The notes under the pieces: generated by a model
What the model saw: the letters and a program-made list of their open reading frames with translations, nothing else
What the model was told of the DNA's origin: nothing
Database searches by the model: none
Translations under genes and position numbers: made by a program
Shown: positions 20,801 to 28,446 of the stretch, piece after piece
How the letters are laid out: every line of letters begins with the position of its first letter
How positions within the stretch are numbered: the first letter of the stretch is position 1
DNA from: CAZPCT01 sp964585325
GTDB taxonomy: Bacteria; Patescibacteriota; Minisyncoccia; JACQLN01; CAZPCT01
Reading direction: 5' to 3'
Length of the DNA: 30,697 nucleotides
Assembly: GCA_964585325.1 (NCBI GenBank)
Contig: CAZPCT010000007.1
Location: 1-30,697 of the forward strand

Positions 20801-21378
20801 CCGCAAGCGACATGTTAGAGAGCGTGCATCTTGCAGACTGGCCAAAAACTCAGAAAAGCCATGAAAAAGAGGGATTGACTGACGGCATGGCACGTGCCCG
20901 CGGGCTGGCGAGCTTGGCCCTTGCCGAGCGCGCTCGTGCCGGGGTGAAAGTGCGACAAAAATTAGGAACACTCACGCTTAGTGGAGAAGACAAAGATGTT
21001 CTTGACGGACTCACAGACATCATTGCCAAGGAGGTGAATGTTGGTAGGGTGGCATTTTCTGCCGACGTGGAGAAAGGTGTTGTCGTTTTGGATACCACCA
21101 TTACTCCCGAACTTGAGCGGGAGGGCATCTTTAGGGAGCTTACGCGTGCGGCGAATGCGCTTAGAAAAGACACGGGGCTCACGCCTGATAATCGCATCAC
21201 GCTTCATTTTGAAGTGACACGTCCTGACGGCACAGCGGACGAGTTTGTGGACATGCAGAACGAGCTTGCTCGTGACGCGCGGGCAGACACGGTCGCCTCT
21301 GGCCGCACAGATATGGAAAAGAGCAAAGAATGGGAGGACAGGGAGTGGAAGCTGTGGGTGGGCATTAAAAAGGTATAA
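17878..21378 (+). CDS. ileS: Isoleucyl-tRNA synthetase with inserted histidine-phosphatase domain
   Basis: A 1166-residue class I synthetase charging tRNA-Ile. GPPTANGRPGIHHV (41-54) holds the HIGH-type motif, KMSKS is at 799-803, and CxxC pairs occur in YCVRCG, FCWRCH and TCEECG. Between SLEELNERR and DLHRPYVDGIVLTCEECGG, where normal IleRS continues directly, about 187 residues (about 486-672) form a complete histidine phosphatase (phosphoglycerate-mutase-like) domain: FVRHGEAVSN (Arg496, His497), SPLLRTKQTAE (Arg548), REIDLG (Glu573), PAGGETGEDV and VTHRLP (His636). All catalytic residues are kept. The frame is continuous and codon use unchanged. ATG at 17878 matches the family N-terminus (FPEREEEVLRFWQENGIF); an upstream in-frame start at 17701 would lie in the structured RNA. 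Its stop is inside the recO -10 box. Confidence 0.95.
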   Translation: MTQQSFPEREEEVLRFWQENGIFRKSMLARQDGERFVFFEGPPTANGRPGIHHVITRCFKDLIPRFKSMQGYWVWRRAGWDTHGLPVELEVEKELGFNNKQDIEEYGIAAFNQKCRESVWKYKEEWERMTERVGYWIDLDDPYITYNSRYMENLWSILKRFWEKGLLFKDFKVVPYCVRCGTPVSSHEVAQGYETVTDQSVFVKFKVKGENNTYLLAWTTTPWTLPGNVALAVGEEIEYVRAQHGKDIVIIAKNLLPVLGEGVEVAKEVRGDELVGVEYEPLFDVPEIVGHEKAHRVYAADFVSTGEGTGIVHTAVMYGVDDFDLGSKLDLPKVHTVNEDGTFKKDVPVVGGMPIVSQKKKNADTERRIIEELEGRGLLLRTEAYEHEYPFCWRCHSPLLYYARESWFVATSQKKDELLKNNNKINWIPSHLKEGRFGEWLKDVKDWAISRERYWGTPLPIWQCTTDGCEHTEVIGSLEELNERRMDTPATFVFVRHGEAVSNVERFVSSLPEERENPLTEEGRGQVERATKLLPKHIDVTYVSPLLRTKQTAELLSQHTELGDIRIAEELREIDLGALNGESIDAYHHFFHFLRERLFTSPAGGETGEDVQKRIIDFLSTKAKEHAGQTVLLVTHRLPIAMATALLEGISTEDFRFWDAERSPGNAEVRTAVYPNWPFNDAGEVDLHRPYVDGIVLTCEECGGEMKRIEDLADVWFDSGAMPFAQGPATQEYSKERAGKKKFGEPIEGQFPADFIAEGMDQTRGWFYTLHAVSTLLEKGPAYKNVISLGLVLDEHGKKMSKSIGNTVSPWDMMEKYGADAVRWYFYTANSMGEPPLFAEDGVKERQRKFIMTTLNSLTFLETYWDSSEQPQKSADLLDEWIEIEMNALVRDVTELLEQFEIVRAARLIDGFVDNLSNWYIRRSRERLQSSQMTPEKAAAQETLRSVLETLSRLLAPFTPFLAEMMYGRLKALRSASDMLESVHLADWPKTQKSHEKEGLTDGMARARGLASLALAERARAGVKVRQKLGTLTLSGEDKDVLDGLTDIIAKEVNVGRVAFSADVEKGVVVLDTTITPELEREGIFRELTRAANALRKDTGLTPDNRITLHFEVTRPDGTADEFVDMQNELARDARADTVASGRTDMEKSKEWEDREWKLWVGIKKV

Positions 21379-21379
21379 T
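21374..21379 (+). promoter_or_regulatory. -10 box of recO overlapping the ileS stop
   Basis: TATAAT (21374-21379) contains the ileS TAA (21376-21378) and ends 6 nt before the recO ATG at 21386. No good -35 is seen. Confidence 0.5.
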
Positions 21380-21385
21380 ACGTAT

Positions 21386-22129
21386 ATGGAACAGGTTGAA
21401 GCCATTGTGCTCTCGCGCCGGCCCCATGGAGAGGCGGACGGGATTATCACATGCTTTACCCGTCAGCAGGGAAAGGTTGAATTTCGCGCGCGGGGCATAC
21501 GCAAGAGCACCGCTAAGCACGCGGCTCCTTTGGCGGAACTTAATTTGCTTGATCTCTATTACGTGGAAGCACATGGCAAGCCGCTTATTACAGAAACAGT
21601 GTTGCGCAACCCTTTTTCCGCCATTAAGGAATCCTCTGAAAAACTAGAGGCCGCACGCGCTATCACCAACACGCTGTTCCGCGCCCTTCCCACAGAATTT
21701 CCAGATATGGTGCTCTGGTGGCAGCTGAGTAATTACCTGAGTACGCTTGAGCGGTATGCCGAAGCGGGGTCCGCAACTCGTATTGCGCCCGCGTATTTTC
21801 TTTTTTCATTTCTTACTGTACACGGCACTTCTCCCGAGCTGAGAACCTGTGCGGTGTGTGGCGCGGATCTGGTGGCAGCTGATAGTTATTGGTTTTCCCC
21901 TGAACATGGTGGTGTGGTTGAGCGTTCCTGCCGTACTCAGGGAGAACAAGGGATAACCATAACGCCAGTAGTCCGGGCATTGCTTTTAACGTGGCGCACC
22001 CTCCCACTTCAAGAGGTGCTCACACAAGAGCTAACGGCAGAGACGGCAGATGACGCACTGAGGTTAGTTGACTACTTTGCTAAATGGCATTTAGGAGAGC
22101 GTGCGTCAGTGCGATTTAAGCGTTCATAA
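21386..22129 (+). CDS. recO: DNA repair protein RecO
   Basis: A 247-residue RecO, which anneals DNA and helps load RecA in the RecFOR pathway. The N-terminal OB fold is recognisable (EAIVLSRRPHGEADGIITCFTRQQGKVEFRARG in outline: VLSRR..GEADGI, then KGIRKSTAKHA-type basic turn). The helical C-terminal part follows with CAVC (about residues 154-157) as the remains of the zinc site; only one further cysteine (SCRTQ) is seen, so the four-cysteine cluster is incomplete. ATG at 21386 fits the family start, and the in-frame start at 21245 lies within ileS. The spacing -10 to ATG predicts a leaderless message. Confidence 0.85.
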   Translation: MEQVEAIVLSRRPHGEADGIITCFTRQQGKVEFRARGIRKSTAKHAAPLAELNLLDLYYVEAHGKPLITETVLRNPFSAIKESSEKLEAARAITNTLFRALPTEFPDMVLWWQLSNYLSTLERYAEAGSATRIAPAYFLFSFLTVHGTSPELRTCAVCGADLVAADSYWFSPEHGGVVERSCRTQGEQGITITPVVRALLLTWRTLPLQEVLTQELTAETADDALRLVDYFAKWHLGERASVRFKRS

Positions 22130-22134
22130 TACGT

Positions 22135-23994
22135 ATGGCAGGCACATCATTACTTGAAGAACGGGAACAAGAGCTCTACCGGCAGGGACAGCCGGTATCT
22201 TCGGGTATTCCCACTGAGCAGCCTGTCCACAACGCTCCCAACAACACGCCTCCGGGCGAGCCGCCACGCCGGTGGCAGCGGCCACATGTTGATTGGGGCT
22301 GGATAGACCGGGCGCCGCTTAAAAAGGGAGTGTGGGTGGTGTTGATCTTGGCGGTTTTGGTGGCTGCTGTCTTACTGTGGAGAGGGCTCTTTAGTTTTCA
22401 GTCTGACCGCGTTTCTATTGTGTGGGAACCTGTTACCGACGTTCCGGTGGGGGAAGAGGTGGGGTGGGAGGTGCGTATAGACAACGGCAATTTTAGCAGC
22501 ATTACAGACGGCACACTTACCATATTGCTTCCCGAAAAAACGTTAGATGCCCAGACAGGAGAAGTGATTTCCAGGGTGGAGCGGACGGTCTCCTCTGTGC
22601 CGGGCCGGGGTTCGTACACAGAAGAGGTGGAGGGAGTATTTGTTGCCGGGAGCGCTAAAGAGGCGCGCGTGCTTTTCAGCTTCAAACAAGAGAACAGCAA
22701 CGCGGTGTTTGAAGAAGAGGCGGTTTTTTCTATAGAACCTACGGAGTTTCCCGTCCATATAACAGTTGATGTCCCCGCCGAGACGTTGTCCGGAGAGGAA
22801 ATAGCGATTAATGCCACCATACGAAGCACTGCGTCCGTCCCGTTGCGTGGTCTGCGGGCCCGACTGGTCTATCCTACAGACGTCATTATTCAGCGCGCGA
22901 GCGTTCCTCTTGAAAATGCCTTTACCGTATGGCCTATTGGCGAACTTTCTCCTGGTGAGGAAGCCGCCTTGACTGTTTTTGGAGTAGTAAGTGGGCAGGC
23001 AGAAGAAGGGAAGGTGTTTAGAGTGGTTTTGGAAGGGGCGTCCGGTCCCACTACGTGGGAACGCTACAAGGAAAACTCAGGAGAGACGCGTTTGGCGCAG
23101 ACACCTTTTGAGCTTGAGGTGGTAGGACCCTCGTCTGCACGCCCACAGGAGGAACTTTCCTATACTATTCGGTGGCGCAACGCATTTGACGTGCCTCTTG
23201 CTCATGTAACTGTCTCGGCACAGCTTACTGGAGGCATGATTAATATAGCCGAGTTACAGGTGGAGGGCGCGGTGGATGCTCGCACGAATACCATTACCTG
23301 GTCTGAAGCTCATATTCCGTCACTTGCCTCTGTCCGCCCCGGCGAGGGTGGTGAAGTGACACTTTCCGTGCCGTTGCGAGGTGAGTATCAACCTATTGGT
23401 GTTGCCAACCCAGCGGCTCGTGTGCGGGTGATCGTCTCTTCACCAACCGTGCCGCGTGGCCTTACCACGGGAGGTGTACGTACAATTAATGAACATGAGA
23501 CACGTATTGCGGGAGACATGGTTCCACAGGCGGCCGTGGTCTATGCGGAGACACTTTCGCCGTTTAGAAATACGGGGCCATATCCCCCGCGTCTGGGAAG
23601 CGACACTACGTTCACGGTCCATTGGCGCCTCACGGCGCTTGCCAACTCCTTTGTCGGTGTTACGATGAGCGCCACTCTTCCCTCTGGTGTGGAGTGGGCG
23701 GACGAGACGTACATAAACGGGGAATATGGTACGCTTCACTACGAGCCGTTCAGTCGTACGGTGACGTGGCAGATAGGGGAGCTTAAGGCCAATCAAGGGT
23801 TGTTTTCTCAAGTTCCTGAAGCTGTGTTCAAGGTGCGATTGAGACCAACTCCGGCACAGGTTCGCCAGAGCCCCCCTCTTCTTTCAGAAACGACTGCGAC
23901 AGGACGTGACGTGTTTGCGAATGTAGAGGTGGGCGAGACAATTTCTTCACTCAACACGAACATCGGCGGCAGCAACGGGAGCGTACAACCTTAA
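22135..23994 (+). CDS. Large membrane-anchored surface protein with Ig-like repeats
   Basis: A 619-residue protein. Residues 1-64 are polar, proline-rich and presumably cytoplasmic, one membrane segment spans about 65-83 (VWVVLILAVLVAAVLLW), and the remaining 530 residues are outside. The outer part is made of repeated beta-sandwich units of about 120-150 residues resembling DUF11/CARDB-type repeats: VGEEVGWEVRIDNGNFSSITDGTLTILLP-like openings recur as EELSYTIRWRNAFDVPLAHVTVSAQL and SDTTFTVHWRLTALANSFVGVTMSATLP (shown here in outline: T..WR......F..VTVSA.L). Such proteins are common on CPR cells and may form surface fibres or adhesins; no binding function can be read. It starts 5 nt after recO, with CATAAT as a possible -10 at 22124-22129. 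Confidence 0.75.
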   Translation: MAGTSLLEEREQELYRQGQPVSSGIPTEQPVHNAPNNTPPGEPPRRWQRPHVDWGWIDRAPLKKGVWVVLILAVLVAAVLLWRGLFSFQSDRVSIVWEPVTDVPVGEEVGWEVRIDNGNFSSITDGTLTILLPEKTLDAQTGEVISRVERTVSSVPGRGSYTEEVEGVFVAGSAKEARVLFSFKQENSNAVFEEEAVFSIEPTEFPVHITVDVPAETLSGEEIAINATIRSTASVPLRGLRARLVYPTDVIIQRASVPLENAFTVWPIGELSPGEEAALTVFGVVSGQAEEGKVFRVVLEGASGPTTWERYKENSGETRLAQTPFELEVVGPSSARPQEELSYTIRWRNAFDVPLAHVTVSAQLTGGMINIAELQVEGAVDARTNTITWSEAHIPSLASVRPGEGGEVTLSVPLRGEYQPIGVANPAARVRVIVSSPTVPRGLTTGGVRTINEHETRIAGDMVPQAAVVYAETLSPFRNTGPYPPRLGSDTTFTVHWRLTALANSFVGVTMSATLPSGVEWADETYINGEYGTLHYEPFSRTVTWQIGELKANQGLFSQVPEAVFKVRLRPTPAQVRQSPPLLSETTATGRDVFANVEVGETISSLNTNIGGSNGSVQP

Positions 23995-24006
23995 ACTTTG
24001 TTTTCT

Positions 24007-25320
24007 ATGAGCGTTTCAATGGACACAATCACCGCGATGCTGAAACAGCGGGGTTTTATTTGGCAGTCTTCCGAGATCTACGGCGGCGCAGCTGCCGCGT
24101 ATGATTACGGGCCGCTTGGTGTGCTTCTTAAAAACAACATCAAGAATTTCTGGATGAAGTGTATGACGAAGTCTGAGCTCAACGTTGTGCCTCTTGATTC
24201 GTCTATTTTTATGCATCCAAAAGTGTGGGAGGCGTCTGGTCACGTGGAGAATTTTACCGATCCACTAGTGGAATGTAAGGAGTGCAGACGGCGGTTCAAA
24301 GGTGAGGACATTACAGAGAAGTGTCCGGTGTGCGCCGGTCCGGTCGGCGAGGCGAAAATGTTTAACCTGATGTTCAAGACACACCTGGGGCCTTCTGAGG
24401 AGACGGCACGGGAGATCTATCTGCGGCCAGAGACGGCACAAGGCATTTACGTGGACTACAAACTTGTGCAGCAGGCAATGCGATTCAAGCTTCCCTTCGG
24501 TATTGCGCAGATAGGAAAAGCTTTTAGAAACGAGATAACACCTTCAAACTTCACGTATCGTACGGTGGAATTTGAACAAATGGAGCAACAATTCTTTGTG
24601 CGGCCGGAAGAGGCAGAAAAGTGGTTTGATTATTGGAGAGAGAAACGTCAACGGTGGTACACAGAGGGGTTGGGATTCAAGAAAGAAAATGTCCGCATGA
24701 AGCCACACGGGAAGAATGAGCTTGCGCATTACGCTAAAGCAGCAGAAGACGTGGAGTTTGAGTTCCCATTTGGTTGGCAGGAGATAGAGGGAGTACACAA
24801 CAGAGGTGACTGGGACCTCTCGCGGCACCAGGAGTTTTCGGGTAAGGACATGGGTTATTTTGATGAAGAGGCGGACGAGAAATTTGTACCGTTCATTGTA
24901 GAGACGTCTGCTGGAGCGGACCGTGTGACGCTCGCCATGATTATAGACGCGTATACAGAGGACGAGGCAGGAGGGGAGAAGAGAGCGGTGCTGAAGCTGC
25001 ACCCCTACTTTGCGCCGTACCGGGCAGCCGTCTTTCCGTTGGTAAAGAAGGACGAAAAGCTGGTGGAGGTGTCCCGCGCCCTTTTTGCAGATCTCAAGCG
25101 TCACCATTCTGTTGTCTACGACGAGGCAGGCTCCATTGGGCGCCGGTATCGCCGGCAGGACGAGATAGGCACGCCCTGGTGCGTGACGGTGGACGGGCAG
25201 ACATTGGAAGACGGAACGGTGACAGTGCGTGACCGGGACACGTTGGAGCAGGAGCGTGTTGCGAGTTCTGAAGTTGACGCGTATATCAGGGAAAGGATTG
25301 TGTCTCACCTCTCTTTTTAG
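24007..25320 (+). CDS. glyS: Glycyl-tRNA synthetase (dimeric, class II)
   Basis: A 437-residue single-chain glycyl-tRNA synthetase of the alpha2 type (glyQS style). LKQRGFIWQSSEIYGG and AYDYGPLGVLLKNNIK form the N-terminal signature. A zinc-like insertion has CKEC and CPVC (about residues 90-117). Motif 2 is FRNEITPSNFTYRTVEFEQMEQQFF in outline (RNE..P...F...EFEQ), motif 3 is TSAGADRVTLAMI, and the anticodon-binding domain starts at LHPYFAPYRAAVFPLV. ATG at 24007 is used; a TTG at 23998 or the ATG at 24019 (MDTITAMLKQRGF) are possible, the latter close to the usual family start. It lies 12 nt after the surface-protein gene. Confidence 0.93.
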   Translation: MSVSMDTITAMLKQRGFIWQSSEIYGGAAAAYDYGPLGVLLKNNIKNFWMKCMTKSELNVVPLDSSIFMHPKVWEASGHVENFTDPLVECKECRRRFKGEDITEKCPVCAGPVGEAKMFNLMFKTHLGPSEETAREIYLRPETAQGIYVDYKLVQQAMRFKLPFGIAQIGKAFRNEITPSNFTYRTVEFEQMEQQFFVRPEEAEKWFDYWREKRQRWYTEGLGFKKENVRMKPHGKNELAHYAKAAEDVEFEFPFGWQEIEGVHNRGDWDLSRHQEFSGKDMGYFDEEADEKFVPFIVETSAGADRVTLAMIIDAYTEDEAGGEKRAVLKLHPYFAPYRAAVFPLVKKDEKLVEVSRALFADLKRHHSVVYDEAGSIGRRYRRQDEIGTPWCVTVDGQTLEDGTVTVRDRDTLEQERVASSEVDAYIRERIVSHLSF

Positions 25321-25331
25321 GGCAAACGGGT

Positions 25332-26612
25332 ATGGATTACATTAAAGACACCTTGGACAATGGCCTCCGGGTTATCTACGTTCCAATGCGTGGGACGCAG
25401 ACCGTGACGGCGCTGCTTCTTGTGGGCGTGGGTTCACGGTATGAGACGAAGGAGACAAACGGCATCTCCCATTTTTTAGAACACCTTGTTTTTAAAGGAA
25501 CTGCCAAGAGACCTGACAAGCTCATTGTGGCTCAGGAACTAGATGCAGTGGGCGCACATTACAATGCGTTTACAAGCGACGAATATACCGGATATTACGT
25601 GAAGGCCGATGGCCGGCATCTTGAGCTTGCGGTAGATATGGTGGCTGACATCAGTTTTAACGCAACGCTGCCTACAGAAGAGATAGAAAAAGAAAGGGGC
25701 GTCATCCTGGGCGAAATTGTTCTTTATGAAGACGACCCGCAGGCACAGGTTTCTTATACATTTGACGAGTTGTTGCTTGGCGACCAACCACCCGGATGGC
25801 GCGTGCTTGGTACACGAGAGGCTGTGCAATCTCTTCAACGGGAGGACTTTGTGAGGTATCGGGAACAAAGCTATGTGGCCTCAAACATGGTCCTTGTCAT
25901 AGCCGGTGCTTTTGACATGAGCGCGGCAAAAACTCTGGTAACTGAACACTTCAAGCACTATAAGAGCGGCGAGCGCCCGCAGTCAGTACCGGTACAACTC
26001 TCTTTTCATGGCCCTGCGTTCCGGGAGGGAACAAAGAAATTTGATCAAGCGCATCTCCTTCTGGGATTTCCCGCATATGACAAGCACGACGAGCGTCTTT
26101 ATGCGGCGCGTGTGCTCAAGACTGTGTTGGGTGGCAACATGTCGTCCCGGCTCTTTATTACTATTCGGGAAGAATTGGGCTTGGGATACCATGTGAGTGC
26201 CGACTATGAAGCAAAAGACGACTATGGCATTCTGAGTGTTGACGCTGGTGTGGACCCCGATCGGCTAGATGAGGCAACCGGCGCTATCTTAGAAGAACTG
26301 AGGAAAATACAGAAAAAGGAGATTGACCAAAAGGAACTTTCTCGTGCCCTGGAGTATATCAAGGGGGCAACAAGAATATCACTTGAATCGTCAAGCTCAG
26401 TGGCAGGCTGGTTTGCGCGGGAGGAGTTGTGGCGAAGGGAGAGAGAGGATTTTTTGACGCCAGAGGACTTCTTCAGTAAGCTAGAGGAAGTAACCCCTGC
26501 GGACGTCAAGAACGTTGCGCAAGAGATCTTCACGGACGACCGCCTCAATATGGCAGTAGTAGGGCCAGTCAAAGACGGGGAGAAGGTTCGGTCATTACTT
26601 TCGTTCTCATAA
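25332..26612 (+). CDS. M16-family zinc metallopeptidase
   Basis: A 426-residue peptidase like the mitochondrial processing peptidase beta subunit and bacterial PqqL/YmxG. HFLEH (residues 47-51) is the inverted zinc motif of M16 with Glu50 as catalytic base. The distal zinc ligand is within ERGVILGEI (Glu128 likely). The C-terminal inactive half includes SRLFITIREELGLGYHVSADYE, the arginine/tyrosine substrate-binding segment of the family. No signal peptide is visible, so it probably acts in the cytoplasm on short peptides or presequence-like segments. It begins 12 nt after glyS, without Shine-Dalgarno. Confidence 0.92.
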   Translation: MDYIKDTLDNGLRVIYVPMRGTQTVTALLLVGVGSRYETKETNGISHFLEHLVFKGTAKRPDKLIVAQELDAVGAHYNAFTSDEYTGYYVKADGRHLELAVDMVADISFNATLPTEEIEKERGVILGEIVLYEDDPQAQVSYTFDELLLGDQPPGWRVLGTREAVQSLQREDFVRYREQSYVASNMVLVIAGAFDMSAAKTLVTEHFKHYKSGERPQSVPVQLSFHGPAFREGTKKFDQAHLLLGFPAYDKHDERLYAARVLKTVLGGNMSSRLFITIREELGLGYHVSADYEAKDDYGILSVDAGVDPDRLDEATGAILEELRKIQKKEIDQKELSRALEYIKGATRISLESSSSVAGWFAREELWRREREDFLTPEDFFSKLEEVTPADVKNVAQEIFTDDRLNMAVVGPVKDGEKVRSLLSFS

Positions 26613-26616
26613 ACAC

Positions 26617-27675
26617 ATGGCGAATAGCGAGTCCCAGATGCACAACTACGTGAACATTAGTACCGCGAGTGTCTTCAAGGTCATTCTAGCGGTGCTCTTT
26701 GTGCTTTTTTTGTATCTCATTCGGGACGTACTGGTGATGGTGGTCTTTGCGGTGGTTATTGCGTCTGCCATCAACCCGGTGGTGAAGTGGATGCAAGAGC
26801 GCGGGCTCCCGCGAACCCTCGCGGTTTTTTTGGTGTTCATAGCGCTCTTTCTTATTTTGGCAGGTATTCTTTTTATTATTGTGCGGCCTCTTGCTGGAGA
26901 GTTGCAGAACCTATCGGAAACACTTCCTGTTTATTTTGAACGCATTTCTCTTACGGTAGAGGAGGCGCGTGATACCTCTCCTGCGTATGAGGAGATTCTT
27001 GGTAATGTGCAGTCCTACCTGAACGAGTTTTCGGCCACACTTAGTTCTCTTTCTTCAAACACATTCGCCGCAGTCGCACGTGTGTTTGGGGGTATCACTA
27101 CGGCGGTTGTGGTGCTCGTGCTTTCTTTCTACCTTTCGGTGCAGGAGCGGGGAGTGGCGCTTTTCCTGCGCGCCGTGACACCGGTGAAGCATCAGTCATA
27201 TGTACTGAATTTGTGGGCGCGGGCGCAGTCAAAGATGGGACGATGGGTGCGCGGGCAGATACTCCTCTCGCTCTCTGTGGGGATTCTTGTTTTTATAGGA
27301 CTTACCATTTTTGGCATACGCTTTAGCCTGCTTTTGGCGCTTCTTGCCGCTCTGTTTGAGGTTATTCCGTTTGTTGGCCCGATTATAGCGGCCATTCCCG
27401 CGGTGCTGCTTGCTATGCTCAAGTCTCCCATAGTGGCGCTCTGGACGGTGCTGGTCTACATTATTGTTCAGCAACTTGAGAACGCGGTTCTTGCTCCAAA
27501 GATTATGCAACACGCCGTGGGCCTTAACCCTGTTGTGGTACTTCTTGCCGTCCTCATAGGCGGAAAACTCCTTGGTATAGCGGGAATTATCATTGCTGTT
27601 CCTGTGGCAGCGGTGGTTGTTGAGATTATACGTGATATAGGAGAACGCAAGAACCACGAGCCGATTCGTGCATAG
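26617..27675 (+). CDS. AI-2E family (PerM-like) membrane protein
   Basis: A 352-residue integral membrane protein with about seven to eight hydrophobic segments. The pairs near residues 18-50 (VILAVLFVLFLYLIRDVLVMVVFAVVIASAINPV in outline), a soluble middle of about 100 residues (EEARDTSPAYEEILG), and the C-terminal ALFEVIPFVGPIIAAIPAV and LAPKIMQHAVGLNPVVVLLAVLIGG are typical of the AI-2E/UPF0118 transporter family. Members export autoinducer-2 or act as sodium/proton antiporters; which applies here is unknown. It starts 4 nt after the M16 gene and probably ends its transcript at the hairpin at 27698-27726. Confidence 0.9.
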   Translation: MANSESQMHNYVNISTASVFKVILAVLFVLFLYLIRDVLVMVVFAVVIASAINPVVKWMQERGLPRTLAVFLVFIALFLILAGILFIIVRPLAGELQNLSETLPVYFERISLTVEEARDTSPAYEEILGNVQSYLNEFSATLSSLSSNTFAAVARVFGGITTAVVVLVLSFYLSVQERGVALFLRAVTPVKHQSYVLNLWARAQSKMGRWVRGQILLSLSVGILVFIGLTIFGIRFSLLLALLAALFEVIPFVGPIIAAIPAVLLAMLKSPIVALWTVLVYIIVQQLENAVLAPKIMQHAVGLNPVVVLLAVLIGGKLLGIAGIIIAVPVAAVVVEIIRDIGERKNHEPIRA

Positions 27676-27697
27676 TTTTGGGCAGGTGTGTTAGTAT

Positions 27698-27726
27698 ACG
27701 TCCTGTAATAGTAGGGCGTCTTTTTT
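27698..27726 (+). terminator. Terminator-like hairpin abutting the rsmI start codon
   Basis: ACGTCCT (27698-27704), loop GTAATAGT, AGGGCGT (27713-27719), one T:G pair, then CTTTTTT reaching to the base before the ATG at 27727. It may end the upstream transcript or attenuate rsmI. Confidence 0.65.
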
Positions 27727-28446
27727 ATGGAAAATATGGAAAAAGCAGGAACTATATACGTTGTTGCCACGCCGATAGGTAACCTTGAGGACATGACACT
27801 TCGCGCAAAACATATTCTGCGCGAGGTTGACTTTGTGATTGCCGAAGACACCCGTGTCACGCGCAAACTCCTTCATCACCTGAGCGTGGGAAAGGAGATA
27901 GTGAGGTATGACGAGAATCGCGTAACAGAGGCGCAGGCTAAGAAGCTCATTACCCCTGTTCTGGGGGGCAAAGATGCCGCGCTGGTGACTGACGCGGGTA
28001 CGCCCAACGTGTCTGACCCAGGCTGGAAGATACTCAAGGTTGCTCTTGCAGAATCCGACGGAGAGATTCAGATAGTGCCCATTCCAGGAGCGAGCGCGCT
28101 TACTGCACTCATCTCTGTGGCGCACTTTCCGCTCAACTCGTTTGTTTTCCTGGGTTTTCCGCCCACAAAAAAAGGAAGGAAGACGTACTTTAAGGAGCTT
28201 GCGGACGAACCACGGCCAATCGTCTTGTACGAGGCGCCCCACCGTATTAAAAAAACGCTCACGTCTCTTGCGGAGAATATGCCCAGTAGGGATATTTTGG
28301 TAGGAAAGGAGCTTACAAAGCTCTATGAGCGTCTGTGGCGGGGGAGTGTGGAGGAGGTAGCGCAAGCGTTTGATCGCCTAACCCCAGAAGAGCTCAAGGG
28401 CGAGTTCGTGCTTGCGATAGCACCAGAAAAACATGGAAAAAAATAG
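27727..28446 (+). CDS. rsmI: 16S rRNA (cytidine-1402-2'-O)-methyltransferase RsmI
   Basis: A 239-residue SAM-dependent tetrapyrrole-methylase-fold enzyme that 2'-O-methylates C1402 of 16S rRNA in the decoding centre. IYVVATPIGNLEDMTLRA is the N-terminal signature, then AEDTRVTRKLLHH, TDAGTPNVSDPG (family SDAGTP-ISDPG), IPGASALTALIS, FLGFPP and LYEAPHRI are all in order. Length is at the short end of the family, with a reduced C-terminus. A second ATG at 27739 is an alternative start. The 3' end overlaps metG by 14 nt, so translation of the two is likely coupled. Confidence 0.95.
   Translation: MENMEKAGTIYVVATPIGNLEDMTLRAKHILREVDFVIAEDTRVTRKLLHHLSVGKEIVRYDENRVTEAQAKKLITPVLGGKDAALVTDAGTPNVSDPGWKILKVALAESDGEIQIVPIPGASALTALISVAHFPLNSFVFLGFPPTKKGRKTYFKELADEPRPIVLYEAPHRIKKTLTSLAENMPSRDILVGKELTKLYERLWRGSVEEVAQAFDRLTPEELKGEFVLAIAPEKHGKK

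Noticed and set aside
24544..25308. 254-residue minus-strand ORF inside glyS
   Set aside because: Shadow frame of a well-conserved glycyl-tRNA synthetase; composition is biased and no start signals are present.
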